Shown piece after piece: positions 42,519 to 51,023 of a stretch of DNA of 64,000 bases. Both the position numbers and the translations under genes were made by a program. The notes beneath the pieces are model-generated. The model was not told the DNA's origin, ran no database searches, and was given only the letters and a program-made list of their open reading frames with translations. The stretch covers positions 124,001 through 188,000 of the forward strand of contig NZ_JAIWPJ010000003.1 of the NCBI RefSeq assembly GCF_020515625.1. The letters run 5' to 3'. Position 1 is the first letter of the stretch, and each line of letters opens with the position of its first letter. The stretch is from Natrinema amylolyticum (GTDB lineage: Archaea; Halobacteriota; Halobacteria; Halobacteriales; Natrialbaceae).

Positions 42519-43763
42519 CTACGCGTTAACGTGCCTGACCTCGTAACCGTGATCTCGGATCGACCGGACGATCGTCCGCGACTGGCCCGAGCCGCTGGTT
42601 TCGATCTGGAAGACGAGATGCGCCTCGCCCACGTCGAGTTCGGGTGCCGAGCGGTCGTGGCGGACGGTCTGGATATTCGCACCGTGTTCGGCGATGATCC
42701 CCGAAACGTCCTCCATCTTGCCGGGTCGGTCGTCGATCCGGACGCGCAGTCGCAGCAGTTGCTCGCGGTCGGTCAGCGCGTGAACGAGCACGGTCTGTAA
42801 CATCGTCATATCGAGGTTGCCGCCGCCCAACAACGGCATGACCGTCTCGCCGCGCACGTCGAGTTCGTCGCTGATGATCGCGGCGACCGACGCCGCGCCG
42901 GCGCCCTCGACGACCTGTTTGGCGCGCTCGAGCAAGAGGAGAACGGCCCGTGCGATCTCACCGTCCGTGACGGTAACGACTTCGTCGACGTGCTCGTCGA
43001 TCAGCGAGAGCGTCAGCTCCGAGATGCCGCCGGTCGCGATGCCGTCCGCGATCGTGTCCACGGAGTCGAGCGCGACGGGCGTTCCCTTCCGAAGACTCTC
43101 GGAGACGGTCGCCGCGCCGCTCGACTGCACGCCGACGATGCGTGTCTCCGGCGAGCGTTCCGCGAAGGCCGTCGCGATCCCCGAGATGAGTCCGCCACCG
43201 CCGATCGGAACGACGACGGTCTCCACCGACGGGAGGTCGTCGGCCATCTCGAGGCCCAGCGTCCCCTGTCCGGCGACGATCGCGGGGTCGTCGTAGGCGT
43301 GAACGAACGCCGTCCGCTCGTCGTCGACGAGCCCCTTCGCGTGCGCCATCGCCTCGCGAAAGTCGCTGCCGACGAGTTCGACGTCGGCGCCGTAGCTCCG
43401 GGTGGCGTCGACCTTCGCCTGGGGCGCCCCTCTGGGCATGACGATCGTCGAGTCGACGCCGAGTTTCGTCGCCGCGAGCGCGACGCCCTGCGCGTGATTG
43501 CCGGCGCTGGCCGCGACGACGCGCTCCGTTTCGCCCTCGGCGACGCACTGTGCGATCTTGTTGTACGCGCCGCGGGTCTTGAACGAGCCCGTCCACTGGA
43601 GGTGCTCCATCTTGAGGTGGACCTCGCCGCCGGTCAGGTCGTCCAGGGACGTGCTCCGTTCGACCGGGGTGTGCTTGACGACCGACTCGTCGTCGAGCCG
43701 GTCGCGGGCCGCTTCGATGTCAGCGAACTCGACGGTTCGTCCCATCTGGTTCATGGCTGTCAC
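42519..43763 (-). CDS. Serine/threonine ammonia-lyase (PLP) with ACT domain
   Basis: 414 residues if started at GTG 43763, which overlaps the preceding TGA by four bases (GTGA); ATGs follow at codons 4 and 7. Fold-type II PLP enzyme: the lysine is in WTGSFKTRGAYNKIAQ, the phosphate loop is GGGGLISGIATAF and SAGNHAQGVALAATKL binds the carboxylate. A single ACT domain fills the last 85 residues (RLRVRIDDRPGKMEDVSGII). It is usually named IlvA/TdcB, converting threonine to 2-oxobutyrate, but the family also deaminates serine to pyruvate. Coupling to dimethylglycine dehydrogenase suggests serine as the local substrate (inference). Confidence 0.9.
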   Translation of the reverse strand: MTAMNQMGRTVEFADIEAARDRLDDESVVKHTPVERSTSLDDLTGGEVHLKMEHLQWTGSFKTRGAYNKIAQCVAEGETERVVAASAGNHAQGVALAATKLGVDSTIVMPRGAPQAKVDATRSYGADVELVGSDFREAMAHAKGLVDDERTAFVHAYDDPAIVAGQGTLGLEMADDLPSVETVVVPIGGGGLISGIATAFAERSPETRIVGVQSSGAATVSESLRKGTPVALDSVDTIADGIATGGISELTLSLIDEHVDEVVTVTDGEIARAVLLLLERAKQVVEGAGAASVAAIISDELDVRGETVMPLLGGGNLDMTMLQTVLVHALTDREQLLRLRVRIDDRPGKMEDVSGIIAEHGANIQTVRHDRSAPELDVGEAHLVFQIETSGSGQSRTIVRSIRDHGYEVRHVNA

Positions 43764-46276
43764 CGAATCATCTTCTCGCGCTCGGGATCGAACAGCGGTT
43801 CGTCCCGAACCGTCGCGGGGTGGCGTTCGTTCTCGTAGCCGATCTCGACGTCGCGGCCCGCCTCGGCGTCGGCCGCCGGCAGATAGGCGTACGCGATCCC
43901 CGCGTCGATCGTGTAGCCGTAGTCCGCGCGGGCGACGTCACCGAGCACCTCGCCGCTGTCGGGATCGAGCACCGGATGCCCGGTGTCGACGACCGCGCCG
44001 GGTTCGTCGAGCGTGATCGGAGCGATCTTTCGGTCGACCCCGCCGTCGCGAGCCTCGAGAAGCGCCTCCTTCCCGACGAACTCCGTCTCGAGGTCGACCG
44101 CGAAGCCGATTCCCGCCTCGTATGGGTTGTACTCGGGAGTGACGTCGGTTCCCCACAGCCGGAACCCCTTCTCCATGCTCGTCGAATCGAGGGCTTTCCA
44201 GCCCATCGGAACGATACCGTACTCCTCGCCAGCGTCCTCGATTCGCTCCCAGAGCTGCGCACCGTACTCCATCGGCGCGTACAGTTCCCAGCCCAGCTCG
44301 CCGGCGTAGGAGAGCCGGAGCATCGTGACCGGAACGCTCTCGAGGTAGCTCTCCTGGGCGGTGTAGAACGGGAACGCGTCGTTCGAGAGGTCCGCCTCGA
44401 CGAGCGACGACAGGACGTTCCGTGCCTCGGGGCCGAAGACGCCGATCCCGCACATGCTCGAGTCGTGGGTCGTTATCGACACGGAGCCGTCGTCGGGCGC
44501 GTGCTCGCGGATCCACCGAGAGTGTAGCGTCGCGGAGTTGCCGCCGCCGGTGAACACCACGTACCGGTCGTCCGCGAACCGAGCGACCGTCACGTCCGCG
44601 AGGATCCCGCCGTCCTCGTTGCACATCGCCGCGTATCGGATCCGGCCCGGCGAGACGTCGATATCGTTCGTCAGAAGCCCCTGGAGGAGGGCCGTCGCGC
44701 CGTCACCGGTCACCTCGATCCCGGTGTAGGTGGTCATGTCGACCATCCCGACGCGGTCGCGGACCGCCTGGTGCTCGACGCCCTGTGCTTTCGACCAGTT
44801 GCGGCCGAGCCAGTCGGGCCTGTCCGGAACGTCGTACTCCTCGAGCAGGGGCTCGTTCGTCTCGTACCACTGCGGCGTCTCCCAGCCGCCCGAGTCGTAG
44901 AACTCAGCGCCGAGTTCCTGCTGGCGTCGGTAGAACGGACTTCGGCGGAGCCCGCGCTGGCCCTGGGGCTGTTCGCGCGGGTGGATCAGCTGGTAGACCT
45001 CCTGGTACTGCTGTGCGCCGCGGCCTCGCGTGTACTCCCGCGAACCGGCGTGGGGTTGGAACCGCGAGATGTGCGCACCCGTGGCGTCGACGCGCTCCCC
45101 GTCAAGGCGGGGGACGCCGTCTTCCATCCAGTGGGCGACGATGCTCCCAGCACCGCCCGACTGGGTGACCCAGATCGCGAGCGCCCACCAGAGCCCGTCG
45201 ATTTCTTCCGTCGGTCCGAGGATCGGCATCCCGTCGGGGGTGAAACAGAACATCCCGTTGATCCCGGACTCGAACTCGGCGTCCCGCAGCGAGGGAACGA
45301 GTTCGCAGGCCGCGTCGTAGGCCGTCTGTTCGTGATCCGGGTGAGTGTTCTCGTAGAAGTGTTCTGCGGTGAACTCCCGCAGCGAGGGGTACTCGAGGCC
45401 CAGATCCTCGAGTTTCTCCGGGCCGTAAATGTCCGCGGGATCGACTAGCAGCGGTTCGTGGTTGTACGAGCCGACGCCGTAGCGCTCGCCGTGCTGGCGG
45501 AAGTACAGCGACCGATCTTGGTGGCGGAGCAGCGGCTGCTCGATCTCGCGGCTCGCGCCCGCGAGTTCCGGCAGGTCGTCGGAGACGAGGTACTGGTGGG
45601 CACAGGGGATCAGCGGGATATCGACGTCGACCATGTCGCCGAACAGCGGGCCCCAGATGTTCGTCGCGAGGAGTACCTCGTCGGCCTCGATGCGCCCGCG
45701 GTCGGTAACGACCGCCCGAATTTCGCCGCCTGCGACCTCGAGATCGGTCACCGTCGTCTCGCCGTAGAACTCGGCACCTGCGGCTCGAGCCGACTCGGCC
45801 ATCGTCGCCGAGGCGTCGACGGCGTGGGCCTTGCCGTCCGTCGGCACGTAGTAGCCGCCGCGGATGACCGACTCGTCGACCTGCGGGACGCGGTCGGCGA
45901 CCGCGGCGGGAGAGAGGAGTTCTCCGTTCTCGATGCCGTAAGCCTGGCCCCGTTCGCGCTTTCTCTTCAGGTAGTCCCAGCGGTCATCGGTGTACGCGAC
46001 CTCGATGCCGCCGGACGTCCGGAAGCTCTCGAGGTCCTCGTACAGTTCGCGCGTGTACGACGCCATCCGGGTCATCAGCTTGTTGCCGCCCGTTTGGAAG
46101 ACCAGTCCGGGGGCGTGGGAGGTGGAGCCGCCGGTCTCGAACAGCGGCCCCTGATCGACGACCACCACGTCCTCGCGGCCGAGACGGGTGAGGTGGTAGG
46201 CGGCGCTACAGCCGACGCAGCCGGCGCCGACGATGACGGTTCCCGCGTCGTCGGGAAGTGTGGTCCCTGTACTCAT
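43760..46276 (-). CDS. Dimethylglycine/sarcosine dehydrogenase (FAD plus GcvT domains)
   Basis: 838 residues. Residues 10-400 are a DAO-type FAD domain with the dinucleotide motif TVIVGAGCVGCSAAYHLTRL and STSHAPGLVFQTGG, where the His matches the residue that binds FAD covalently in mammalian DMGDH. A linker FAO_M region follows (SREYTRGRGAQQYQ), then a folate-binding GcvT domain from about 470 (DRVGMVDMTTYTGIEVTGDG; GGILADVTVARFADDRYVVF; GELGWELYAPMEYGAQLWER) and the GcvT C-terminal barrel. The reaction removes an N-methyl group and passes it to tetrahydrofolate as methylene. Dimethylglycine or sarcosine specificity cannot be read from sequence. First gene of a unit with the ammonia-lyase. 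Confidence 0.9.
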   Translation of the reverse strand: MSTGTTLPDDAGTVIVGAGCVGCSAAYHLTRLGREDVVVVDQGPLFETGGSTSHAPGLVFQTGGNKLMTRMASYTRELYEDLESFRTSGGIEVAYTDDRWDYLKRKRERGQAYGIENGELLSPAAVADRVPQVDESVIRGGYYVPTDGKAHAVDASATMAESARAAGAEFYGETTVTDLEVAGGEIRAVVTDRGRIEADEVLLATNIWGPLFGDMVDVDIPLIPCAHQYLVSDDLPELAGASREIEQPLLRHQDRSLYFRQHGERYGVGSYNHEPLLVDPADIYGPEKLEDLGLEYPSLREFTAEHFYENTHPDHEQTAYDAACELVPSLRDAEFESGINGMFCFTPDGMPILGPTEEIDGLWWALAIWVTQSGGAGSIVAHWMEDGVPRLDGERVDATGAHISRFQPHAGSREYTRGRGAQQYQEVYQLIHPREQPQGQRGLRRSPFYRRQQELGAEFYDSGGWETPQWYETNEPLLEEYDVPDRPDWLGRNWSKAQGVEHQAVRDRVGMVDMTTYTGIEVTGDGATALLQGLLTNDIDVSPGRIRYAAMCNEDGGILADVTVARFADDRYVVFTGGGNSATLHSRWIREHAPDDGSVSITTHDSSMCGIGVFGPEARNVLSSLVEADLSNDAFPFYTAQESYLESVPVTMLRLSYAGELGWELYAPMEYGAQLWERIEDAGEEYGIVPMGWKALDSTSMEKGFRLWGTDVTPEYNPYEAGIGFAVDLETEFVGKEALLEARDGGVDRKIAPITLDEPGAVVDTGHPVLDPDSGEVLGDVARADYGYTIDAGIAYAYLPAADAEAGRDVEIGYENERHPATVRDEPLFDPEREKMIR

Positions 46277-46451
46277 GTGTCATGGGTACTGCCAGACGGG
46301 CGAGCATAGCTATCCGGGTGGATAATCTGTGGCGTATAACAGTCGCGGATTCGAAACCGCTCCCGGCCCGCGGTTCGGTGCGACCGGGCCGGTCCGCTCG
46401 AGAAGGGGGAGATCGAGGTCGCCGTCGCCGTTGACCGAACGGCGGGCAGAT

Positions 46452-46877
46452 CTATCGGGTAACCAAGACGACCCCGATAACTGCGAAGGCTATCCCGACG
46501 AGTCTCGTTATCGTAACTTCGTCTCCAAGGACGACCATACCGATGATGGCCGCGATAACGAAGTACATCGCACCGAGCGTAGAGACGATCGTCGTCGACC
46601 CGCCGGAGAGGCCGACGTACATCGAAATCAGCCCTATTCCGGTGAACAATCCGGCCGTACCAGCGAGCAGTCCGCCTCTCACAGTAATAGCAAGCGATGC
46701 GTCCGAAGCGATTATGAATCCGAGTGCGAGGGGTCCCGCAACAAGATAGGAGATCGCAGCGGCCGTCCTCGGGTCGATCGACTCCGACGCAGCGTTGCCC
46801 AAGACGACCCAGATTCCCCACGTTACCATCGTAATCGACCCAAAGAACACAGCCGAATCAATCTCGGGGAGACCCAT
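46452..46877 (-). CDS. EamA/DMT-type half transporter
   Basis: 141 residues with five helices (FFGSITMVTWGIWVVLGNAA; RTAAAISYLVAGPLALGFII; RGGLLAGTAGLFTGIGLISM; TTIVSTLGAMYFVIAAIIGM; RLVGIAFAVIGVVLVTR). It is one EamA unit, half the usual ten-helix DMT carrier, so it would have to dimerise as small multidrug resistance proteins do. TATA TATTTAAG near 46933-46940. Its place between dimethylglycine dehydrogenase and sarcosine oxidase suggests movement of a methylamine intermediate, unproven. Confidence 0.75.
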   Translation of the reverse strand: MGLPEIDSAVFFGSITMVTWGIWVVLGNAASESIDPRTAAAISYLVAGPLALGFIIASDASLAITVRGGLLAGTAGLFTGIGLISMYVGLSGGSTTIVSTLGAMYFVIAAIIGMVVLGDEVTITRLVGIAFAVIGVVLVTR

Positions 46878-47001
46878 CGGTGTAGGGCTCTATGGCCACT
46901 GGAAAACACCTCCCTCTTCATTATCTGCGATTCTTAAATAGCCGCTGTTCAAGCGTAGAGCGCGCTACTTCGCTGTACGTGCAGTAGGCTACTATCTACT
47001 G

Positions 47002-48150
47002 CTACGCGTCATCGAACCGATCGAGGCCGAACATATCGATCGGATGATCGGTTGCGCCGTCGACCGCGAGATCGGCGAGAATCTCGCCGATGACGCTGGC
47101 GAACTTGAAGCCGTGGCCCGAGAAGCCCGCCCCGACGGCCACCTGCGGATGATCGGGAAGCGTATCGAGAATGAAGTGCTCGTCGGGGGAGTTCGTGAAC
47201 ATGCAGGTCGCGAGCCGCATCGTCGGGCCGGCCGCTTCGGGGAAGTAGTTCGCCGTGACCTCCCGGAGCAGGCGCTCGTCCTCGAGTCCGGGTTCGGTGT
47301 CGTAGTCGTCCGGATCGACCTGCTCGTCGCGGTGGTGGTACTTGCCGATCTTGAACCCCGGCACGTCATAGATCGGGAGGCCGTAAAAACGGCCCTCGGG
47401 AACTTTGAGGTTCCAGACCGGGAAGTTCTCGGGTTCGAACGTCGACGGTCGCTCGGGCTGGAACCAGCCGAGCACCTGTCGTTCGGGAACCGCGAGCCCC
47501 TCGAGCGCGTCGGCGAACTTGTGGTTCCAGGCACCGGCGGCGAGCACCATGTTCTCGGCGGCGTACGTTCCGCGGTCGGTTTCGACGCGGACGCCACCGT
47601 CGGGCGTCGGCTCCCACTCGAGGACCCGTTCGCGGGCGCGGACCTCGGCGCCCGCCGCCTGCGCCATCTCGACGTGACCGACGATCGCCTGTTCGGGGAC
47701 GACGAACCCGCCGTCGGGCTGGTACAGGGCTCTGTACCCCTCCGGAAGATCGTAGCCGGGGAACCGGTCGGTGACCTCCTCGCTCGTGAGCACCTCGTGG
47801 GGAATGTCGTGTTCCTCGCAGGAGCGCAGCGACCCCTCGAAAACGATGTTGTCCTCCGGGCCGGCATCGATCGACCCCGTCCGGTGGATCACCTCGCGAC
47901 CGGTCTCGTCCGCGAGGTCGTCCCAGAGTTCGTAGGCCCGTTCGATGAGCGGGATGTAGGAGGGATGTTCGTAGTACGCGCGACGGATAATCCGCGTGAT
48001 GCCGTGTGACGACCCCATCGTGTGAGGCACGTCGTAGCGCTCGAGTCCCAGCACGTCGAGACCGCGGTCGGCGAGGTGGAAGGCCGTCGCGCTGCCCATC
48101 CCGCCGACGCCGATCACGACGACGTCGTATCGGTCTCCTGTCGGAGGCAT
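47002..48150 (-). CDS. Monomeric sarcosine oxidase (SoxA/SolA family)
   Basis: 382 residues. FAD-binding YDVVVIGVGGMGSATAFHLA, then the DAO fold with SSHGITRIIRRAYYEHPSYI, typical of monomeric sarcosine oxidase and N-methyltryptophan oxidase. The covalent-flavin cysteine is in MRLATCMFTNSPDEHFILDT, and the C-terminal AVGAGFSGHGFKFASVIGEI matches too. Oxidises sarcosine to glycine, formaldehyde and H2O2. A 7-bp hairpin (46981-46987 with 46996-47002) overlaps the stop and may end the transcript. Divergent from the Rieske gene, with the second MITE copy between. Confidence 0.9.
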   Translation of the reverse strand: MPPTGDRYDVVVIGVGGMGSATAFHLADRGLDVLGLERYDVPHTMGSSHGITRIIRRAYYEHPSYIPLIERAYELWDDLADETGREVIHRTGSIDAGPEDNIVFEGSLRSCEEHDIPHEVLTSEEVTDRFPGYDLPEGYRALYQPDGGFVVPEQAIVGHVEMAQAAGAEVRARERVLEWEPTPDGGVRVETDRGTYAAENMVLAAGAWNHKFADALEGLAVPERQVLGWFQPERPSTFEPENFPVWNLKVPEGRFYGLPIYDVPGFKIGKYHHRDEQVDPDDYDTEPGLEDERLLREVTANYFPEAAGPTMRLATCMFTNSPDEHFILDTLPDHPQVAVGAGFSGHGFKFASVIGEILADLAVDGATDHPIDMFGLDRFDDA

Positions 48151-48242
48151 ACTGCCGACCGATTCGACGACGCGCCCCTTGATTGTTAGTCCGTCTCATA
48201 TCATCCCTTTTTGAACTCTCGGCGAACGAGCGGCGTCGGAAC

Positions 48243-48326
48243 TATAGTAGCCACTGACAGTCATTGCACATCTGATCGCACGACAGCGTTGCGATCAGTA
48301 TGTAAATCGTTTCAGTGGCTACTATA
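48243..48326. mobile_element. MITE-like element, copy 2 (84 bp)
   Basis: Termini 48243-48259 and 48310-48326 repeat those of the copy at 27124-27205 with one mismatch. The inner 9-bp stem (48272-48280 with 48290-48298) carries a compensated change: the A-T pair of copy 1 is G-C here. It sits in the promoter region between sarcosine oxidase and the Rieske oxygenase. No coding capacity and no evident target duplication. Confidence 0.85.
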
Positions 48327-48492
48327 TCGGCCGACCGTCATCGCGGTTCGGGCCCGACCGTTCTATCCCGACTATTCGGTCGACCACGACTCGAGGCCCT
48401 CGGCGGCGGGCTCTGCGGCCGTCATCACTTATACGTACGAACTACCTGCGATCAAGTCTTATTGAACGATGAGACATGGGATAGCACACAGC

Positions 48493-49632
48493 ATGACCCG
48501 GTGGAACAACGGACGCGACGAGGTCGAACCGGTCAGCCCCGATATCACCGACGAGACGAACGCCCTGCCGGCGCGGTACTTCACCGATCCGGACGTCCAC
48601 GAGATGGAGAAGGAGAACGTGTTCGGTCGATACTGGGTGTACGCGGGACACGCGAACTGTATTCCGGAGCCGGGAGACCACTTCACCCGGACCATCGGCG
48701 ATCGGGAGATCATCGTCGTTCGGACTCACGACGGCGACATCGAGGCGTTCTACAACGTCTGCGCGCATCGCGGGTCGGCGATGGTCGAGGAGACACCGAT
48801 GACCGACCCGGGCAACGCGAGCCGAATCCAGTGTCCGTACCACCTCTGGACGTACGATCTCGAGGGGGAACTCGCGAGCACGCCGAAGAGTTTCGAGGAC
48901 GCGCGACTGAACCCCGACCTCGCGGACGAGGACGTCTCCCCGGTCGACCCCGACGAGAACGCTCTCATGTCGGTCCACACCGATCGTATCGGCCCGTTCG
49001 TCTTCGTCAACTTCGACGAGGAGCCGATGAGCCTCGCGGAGCAGGCCGGCACGATGAAGACCGAACTCGAGTCGCTTCCGCTCGAGGAGTACCACCTCGC
49101 CCGGCGTATCGTCTCGGAGGTAAAGTGTAACTGGAAGGTCTTCGCCGGCAACTACTCCGAGTGCGACCACTGCCAGGCCAACCACCAGGACTGGGTCAAG
49201 GACCTCGAACTCCTCGACTCCGAACTCGAGGTCAACGACTACCACTGGATCCTCCACTACAAACACGGGGAAGACGTCGAGGACGAGATGCGCATCCACG
49301 AGGAGCACGAGGCGAAGTTCTACTACTTCTGGCCGAACTTCACGGTCAACATGTACGGGACCGCCGACGGCTACGGGACCTACATCATCGACCCCATCGA
49401 CGAGGGGCGCTTCCAGCTCGTCGCGGACTACTACTTCAGGGATCCCGACCTGACCGAGGAGGAGGAGACGTTCATCCGGACGAGCAGGCAGCTCCAGGAG
49501 GAGGACATCGAACTCGTCGAGCGTCAGCAGCGCGGCCTCGATTCGGGCGCGATCGCGCAGGCTCGGCTCGGTCCGAACGAACACACCGTCCACAGGCTCC
49601 ACCGCCTCGCACAGGAGGCCTACGAGGCCTGA
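48493..49632 (+). CDS. GbcA-like Rieske oxygenase alpha subunit (candidate glycine betaine monooxygenase)
   Basis: 379 residues from ATG 48493; an in-frame ATG at 48469 would add eight. Rieske cluster ligands CAHRG (Cys90, His92) and CPYH (Cys114, His117), with a spacer of 21 residues, a little longer than usual. The catalytic domain shows the mononuclear-iron site in NWKVFAGNYSECDHCQANHQ, with two His. TATA boxes CTTATACG (48428-48435) and CTTATTG (48457-48463) precede. GbcA-type enzymes demethylate glycine betaine to dimethylglycine; adjacency to dimethylglycine and sarcosine oxidising genes supports this. The reductase partner (GbcB) is not in the window. Confidence 0.82.
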   Translation: MTRWNNGRDEVEPVSPDITDETNALPARYFTDPDVHEMEKENVFGRYWVYAGHANCIPEPGDHFTRTIGDREIIVVRTHDGDIEAFYNVCAHRGSAMVEETPMTDPGNASRIQCPYHLWTYDLEGELASTPKSFEDARLNPDLADEDVSPVDPDENALMSVHTDRIGPFVFVNFDEEPMSLAEQAGTMKTELESLPLEEYHLARRIVSEVKCNWKVFAGNYSECDHCQANHQDWVKDLELLDSELEVNDYHWILHYKHGEDVEDEMRIHEEHEAKFYYFWPNFTVNMYGTADGYGTYIIDPIDEGRFQLVADYYFRDPDLTEEEETFIRTSRQLQEEDIELVERQQRGLDSGAIAQARLGPNEHTVHRLHRLAQEAYEA

Positions 49633-49657
49633 TCGCCCGCTCTATCCGCCTTCGCTC

Positions 49658-50014
49658 ATGACTCACCAACGACAGTCCGCGTTCACGGCCGCGTGTCGAG
49701 AGTGCGGCATCGACATGGAACCCGACTCGGCGAACGAGATCGTCGACTTCTATCGCCGACACCGTCGGCAGACGGATCACGACGTGATTCTCACGCGTGC
49801 CGAGTTCGAGTTCGATCCCCCGACCGACGACGACCTCGTGACCGTCATCGCCGACCTCGAGAATCGCTACGAGAACGGCGTCCCGATCGGCATCGTCGCG
49901 GCGGCGATGAGCGAGCGGGGGTTCTCCGTCGGCGAAACGCTCGACGAGATCCACGAGGTGCGAATGACCGGTGCGCTCTACGAACCCCGCGACGATCACC
50001 TCGCCACTCTCTGA
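49658..50014 (+). CDS. Small zinc/winged-helix protein downstream of the Rieske gene
   Basis: 118 residues, 25 bases after the Rieske gene, same direction. N-terminus FTAACRECGIDMEPDSANEI with CxxC and nearby His (RRHRRQTDHDV), perhaps one metal site. The C-terminal half (NRYENGVPIGIVAAAMSERG; ALYEPRDDHLATL) resembles the winged helix at the end of archaeal MCM proteins (ending xYEPxxxHLRTT). Probably DNA- or protein-binding. Role in betaine metabolism is only suggested by position. Confidence 0.65.
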   Translation: MTHQRQSAFTAACRECGIDMEPDSANEIVDFYRRHRRQTDHDVILTRAEFEFDPPTDDDLVTVIADLENRYENGVPIGIVAAAMSERGFSVGETLDEIHEVRMTGALYEPRDDHLATL

Positions 50015-50061
50015 GGCGACCGCACCGTCCGGCTCACCCGATCCTGCCGTGATCTCGCGAG

Positions 50062-50706
50062 TCACTCCTCGAGAAGCGTCGTCTCGACGAGTTTCCCGGT
50101 CCCGCGACGGATGCGTCCGCCGACGGCCGTCGGGGAGATATCGAGACGTTCGGCGAGTTCCTCGAGCGAGGTTTCGCGGGGCTCCTCGAAGTAGCCCTCC
50201 TCGTGGGCGCGTACCAGCGCGACGCGCTGTTCGTCGGTCAACTCCGGAACCGTCTCGCCGGTCCACTCGTCCTGCCGAAACATCCGGTGCAGTTCGAACG
50301 AGATGTCCGTTTCCTCACAGCATTCCCAGAGCGCGGCGAGCGCTTCCCGATCGGGAAGGTGGAGGCGATTGGTCCAGCCCCGATCGTTGGTCTCCGCCTT
50401 CAACAGCAGCCCGCCGAGTTCGGTCGCCATCGGTGAGATGAGTACGGCGTCCTCGGTGTGCTGAAGCCGATAAACGCGCGTCGAGCCGTGATCGTCGACG
50501 AGCATCCAGTCCGCGACCGTGTGATCGCGCTCGAGCACGTCCTCGAACGCGTCGTCCGCGCCCTCGACGAGATAGAAGAACAGGCCGGTCTCCGGATCAG
50601 TCGTCGAGTGAGGAACGACCTCGATGGACGCGTCCGGGCAATCACGGATCGTCGGTGTCAGCGCGAGATCCGGGTGTGCGATATCGAGAATTGCGATCAG
50701 GCTCAC
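50062..50706 (-). CDS. Bat-type HTH transcriptional regulator
   Basis: 214 residues. An N-terminal sensor region (SLIAILDIAHPDLALTPTIR ... FYLVEGADDAFEDVLERD) of the haloarchaeal Bat-associated type and a C-terminal HTH_10 domain (LTDEQRVALVRAHEEGYFEE; SLEELAERLDISPTAVGGRI). It ends 47 bases from the small zinc protein and faces the betaine genes, so it is a candidate controller of them. The 317-base region 50707-51023 upstream holds divergent promoters (AT-rich 50820-50850) and nothing else clear. Confidence 0.82.
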   Translation of the reverse strand: MSLIAILDIAHPDLALTPTIRDCPDASIEVVPHSTTDPETGLFFYLVEGADDAFEDVLERDHTVADWMLVDDHGSTRVYRLQHTEDAVLISPMATELGGLLLKAETNDRGWTNRLHLPDREALAALWECCEETDISFELHRMFRQDEWTGETVPELTDEQRVALVRAHEEGYFEEPRETSLEELAERLDISPTAVGGRIRRGTGKLVETTLLEE

Positions 50707-51023
50707 GGTTGTTCACACCGACGGCTGTCGTCTCGCTGTTCGGTTCGGGAATCGTCTCCCGATCGGGTATTTTTCGCTCGGCCGTTAACGGGAACGCCGT
50801 ACTCCCATCGCATCTTGGTAATAGTTACCACATACTATCACTTAATCGTTCCCTCCTACACGGAACGGGAATTGCAACCGGTACCAGTTACTCGCCGGAT
50901 CCCCGAAGTACGCGAATCGAGCCCCGTGAGAGCGAATCGACCGCCGATCGAGGACACACCCGACGGCGGCCACTCGGTCAGTGAAAGCCCAGCCGCTTTG
51001 CCGGCCGACGCGGTACGCCGCAT

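Noticed and set aside
46981-47002. GGCTACTAT string resembling a MITE end
   Set aside because: Only nine bases match and it is the loop of a 7-bp hairpin at the sarcosine oxidase stop; no partner terminus nearby.
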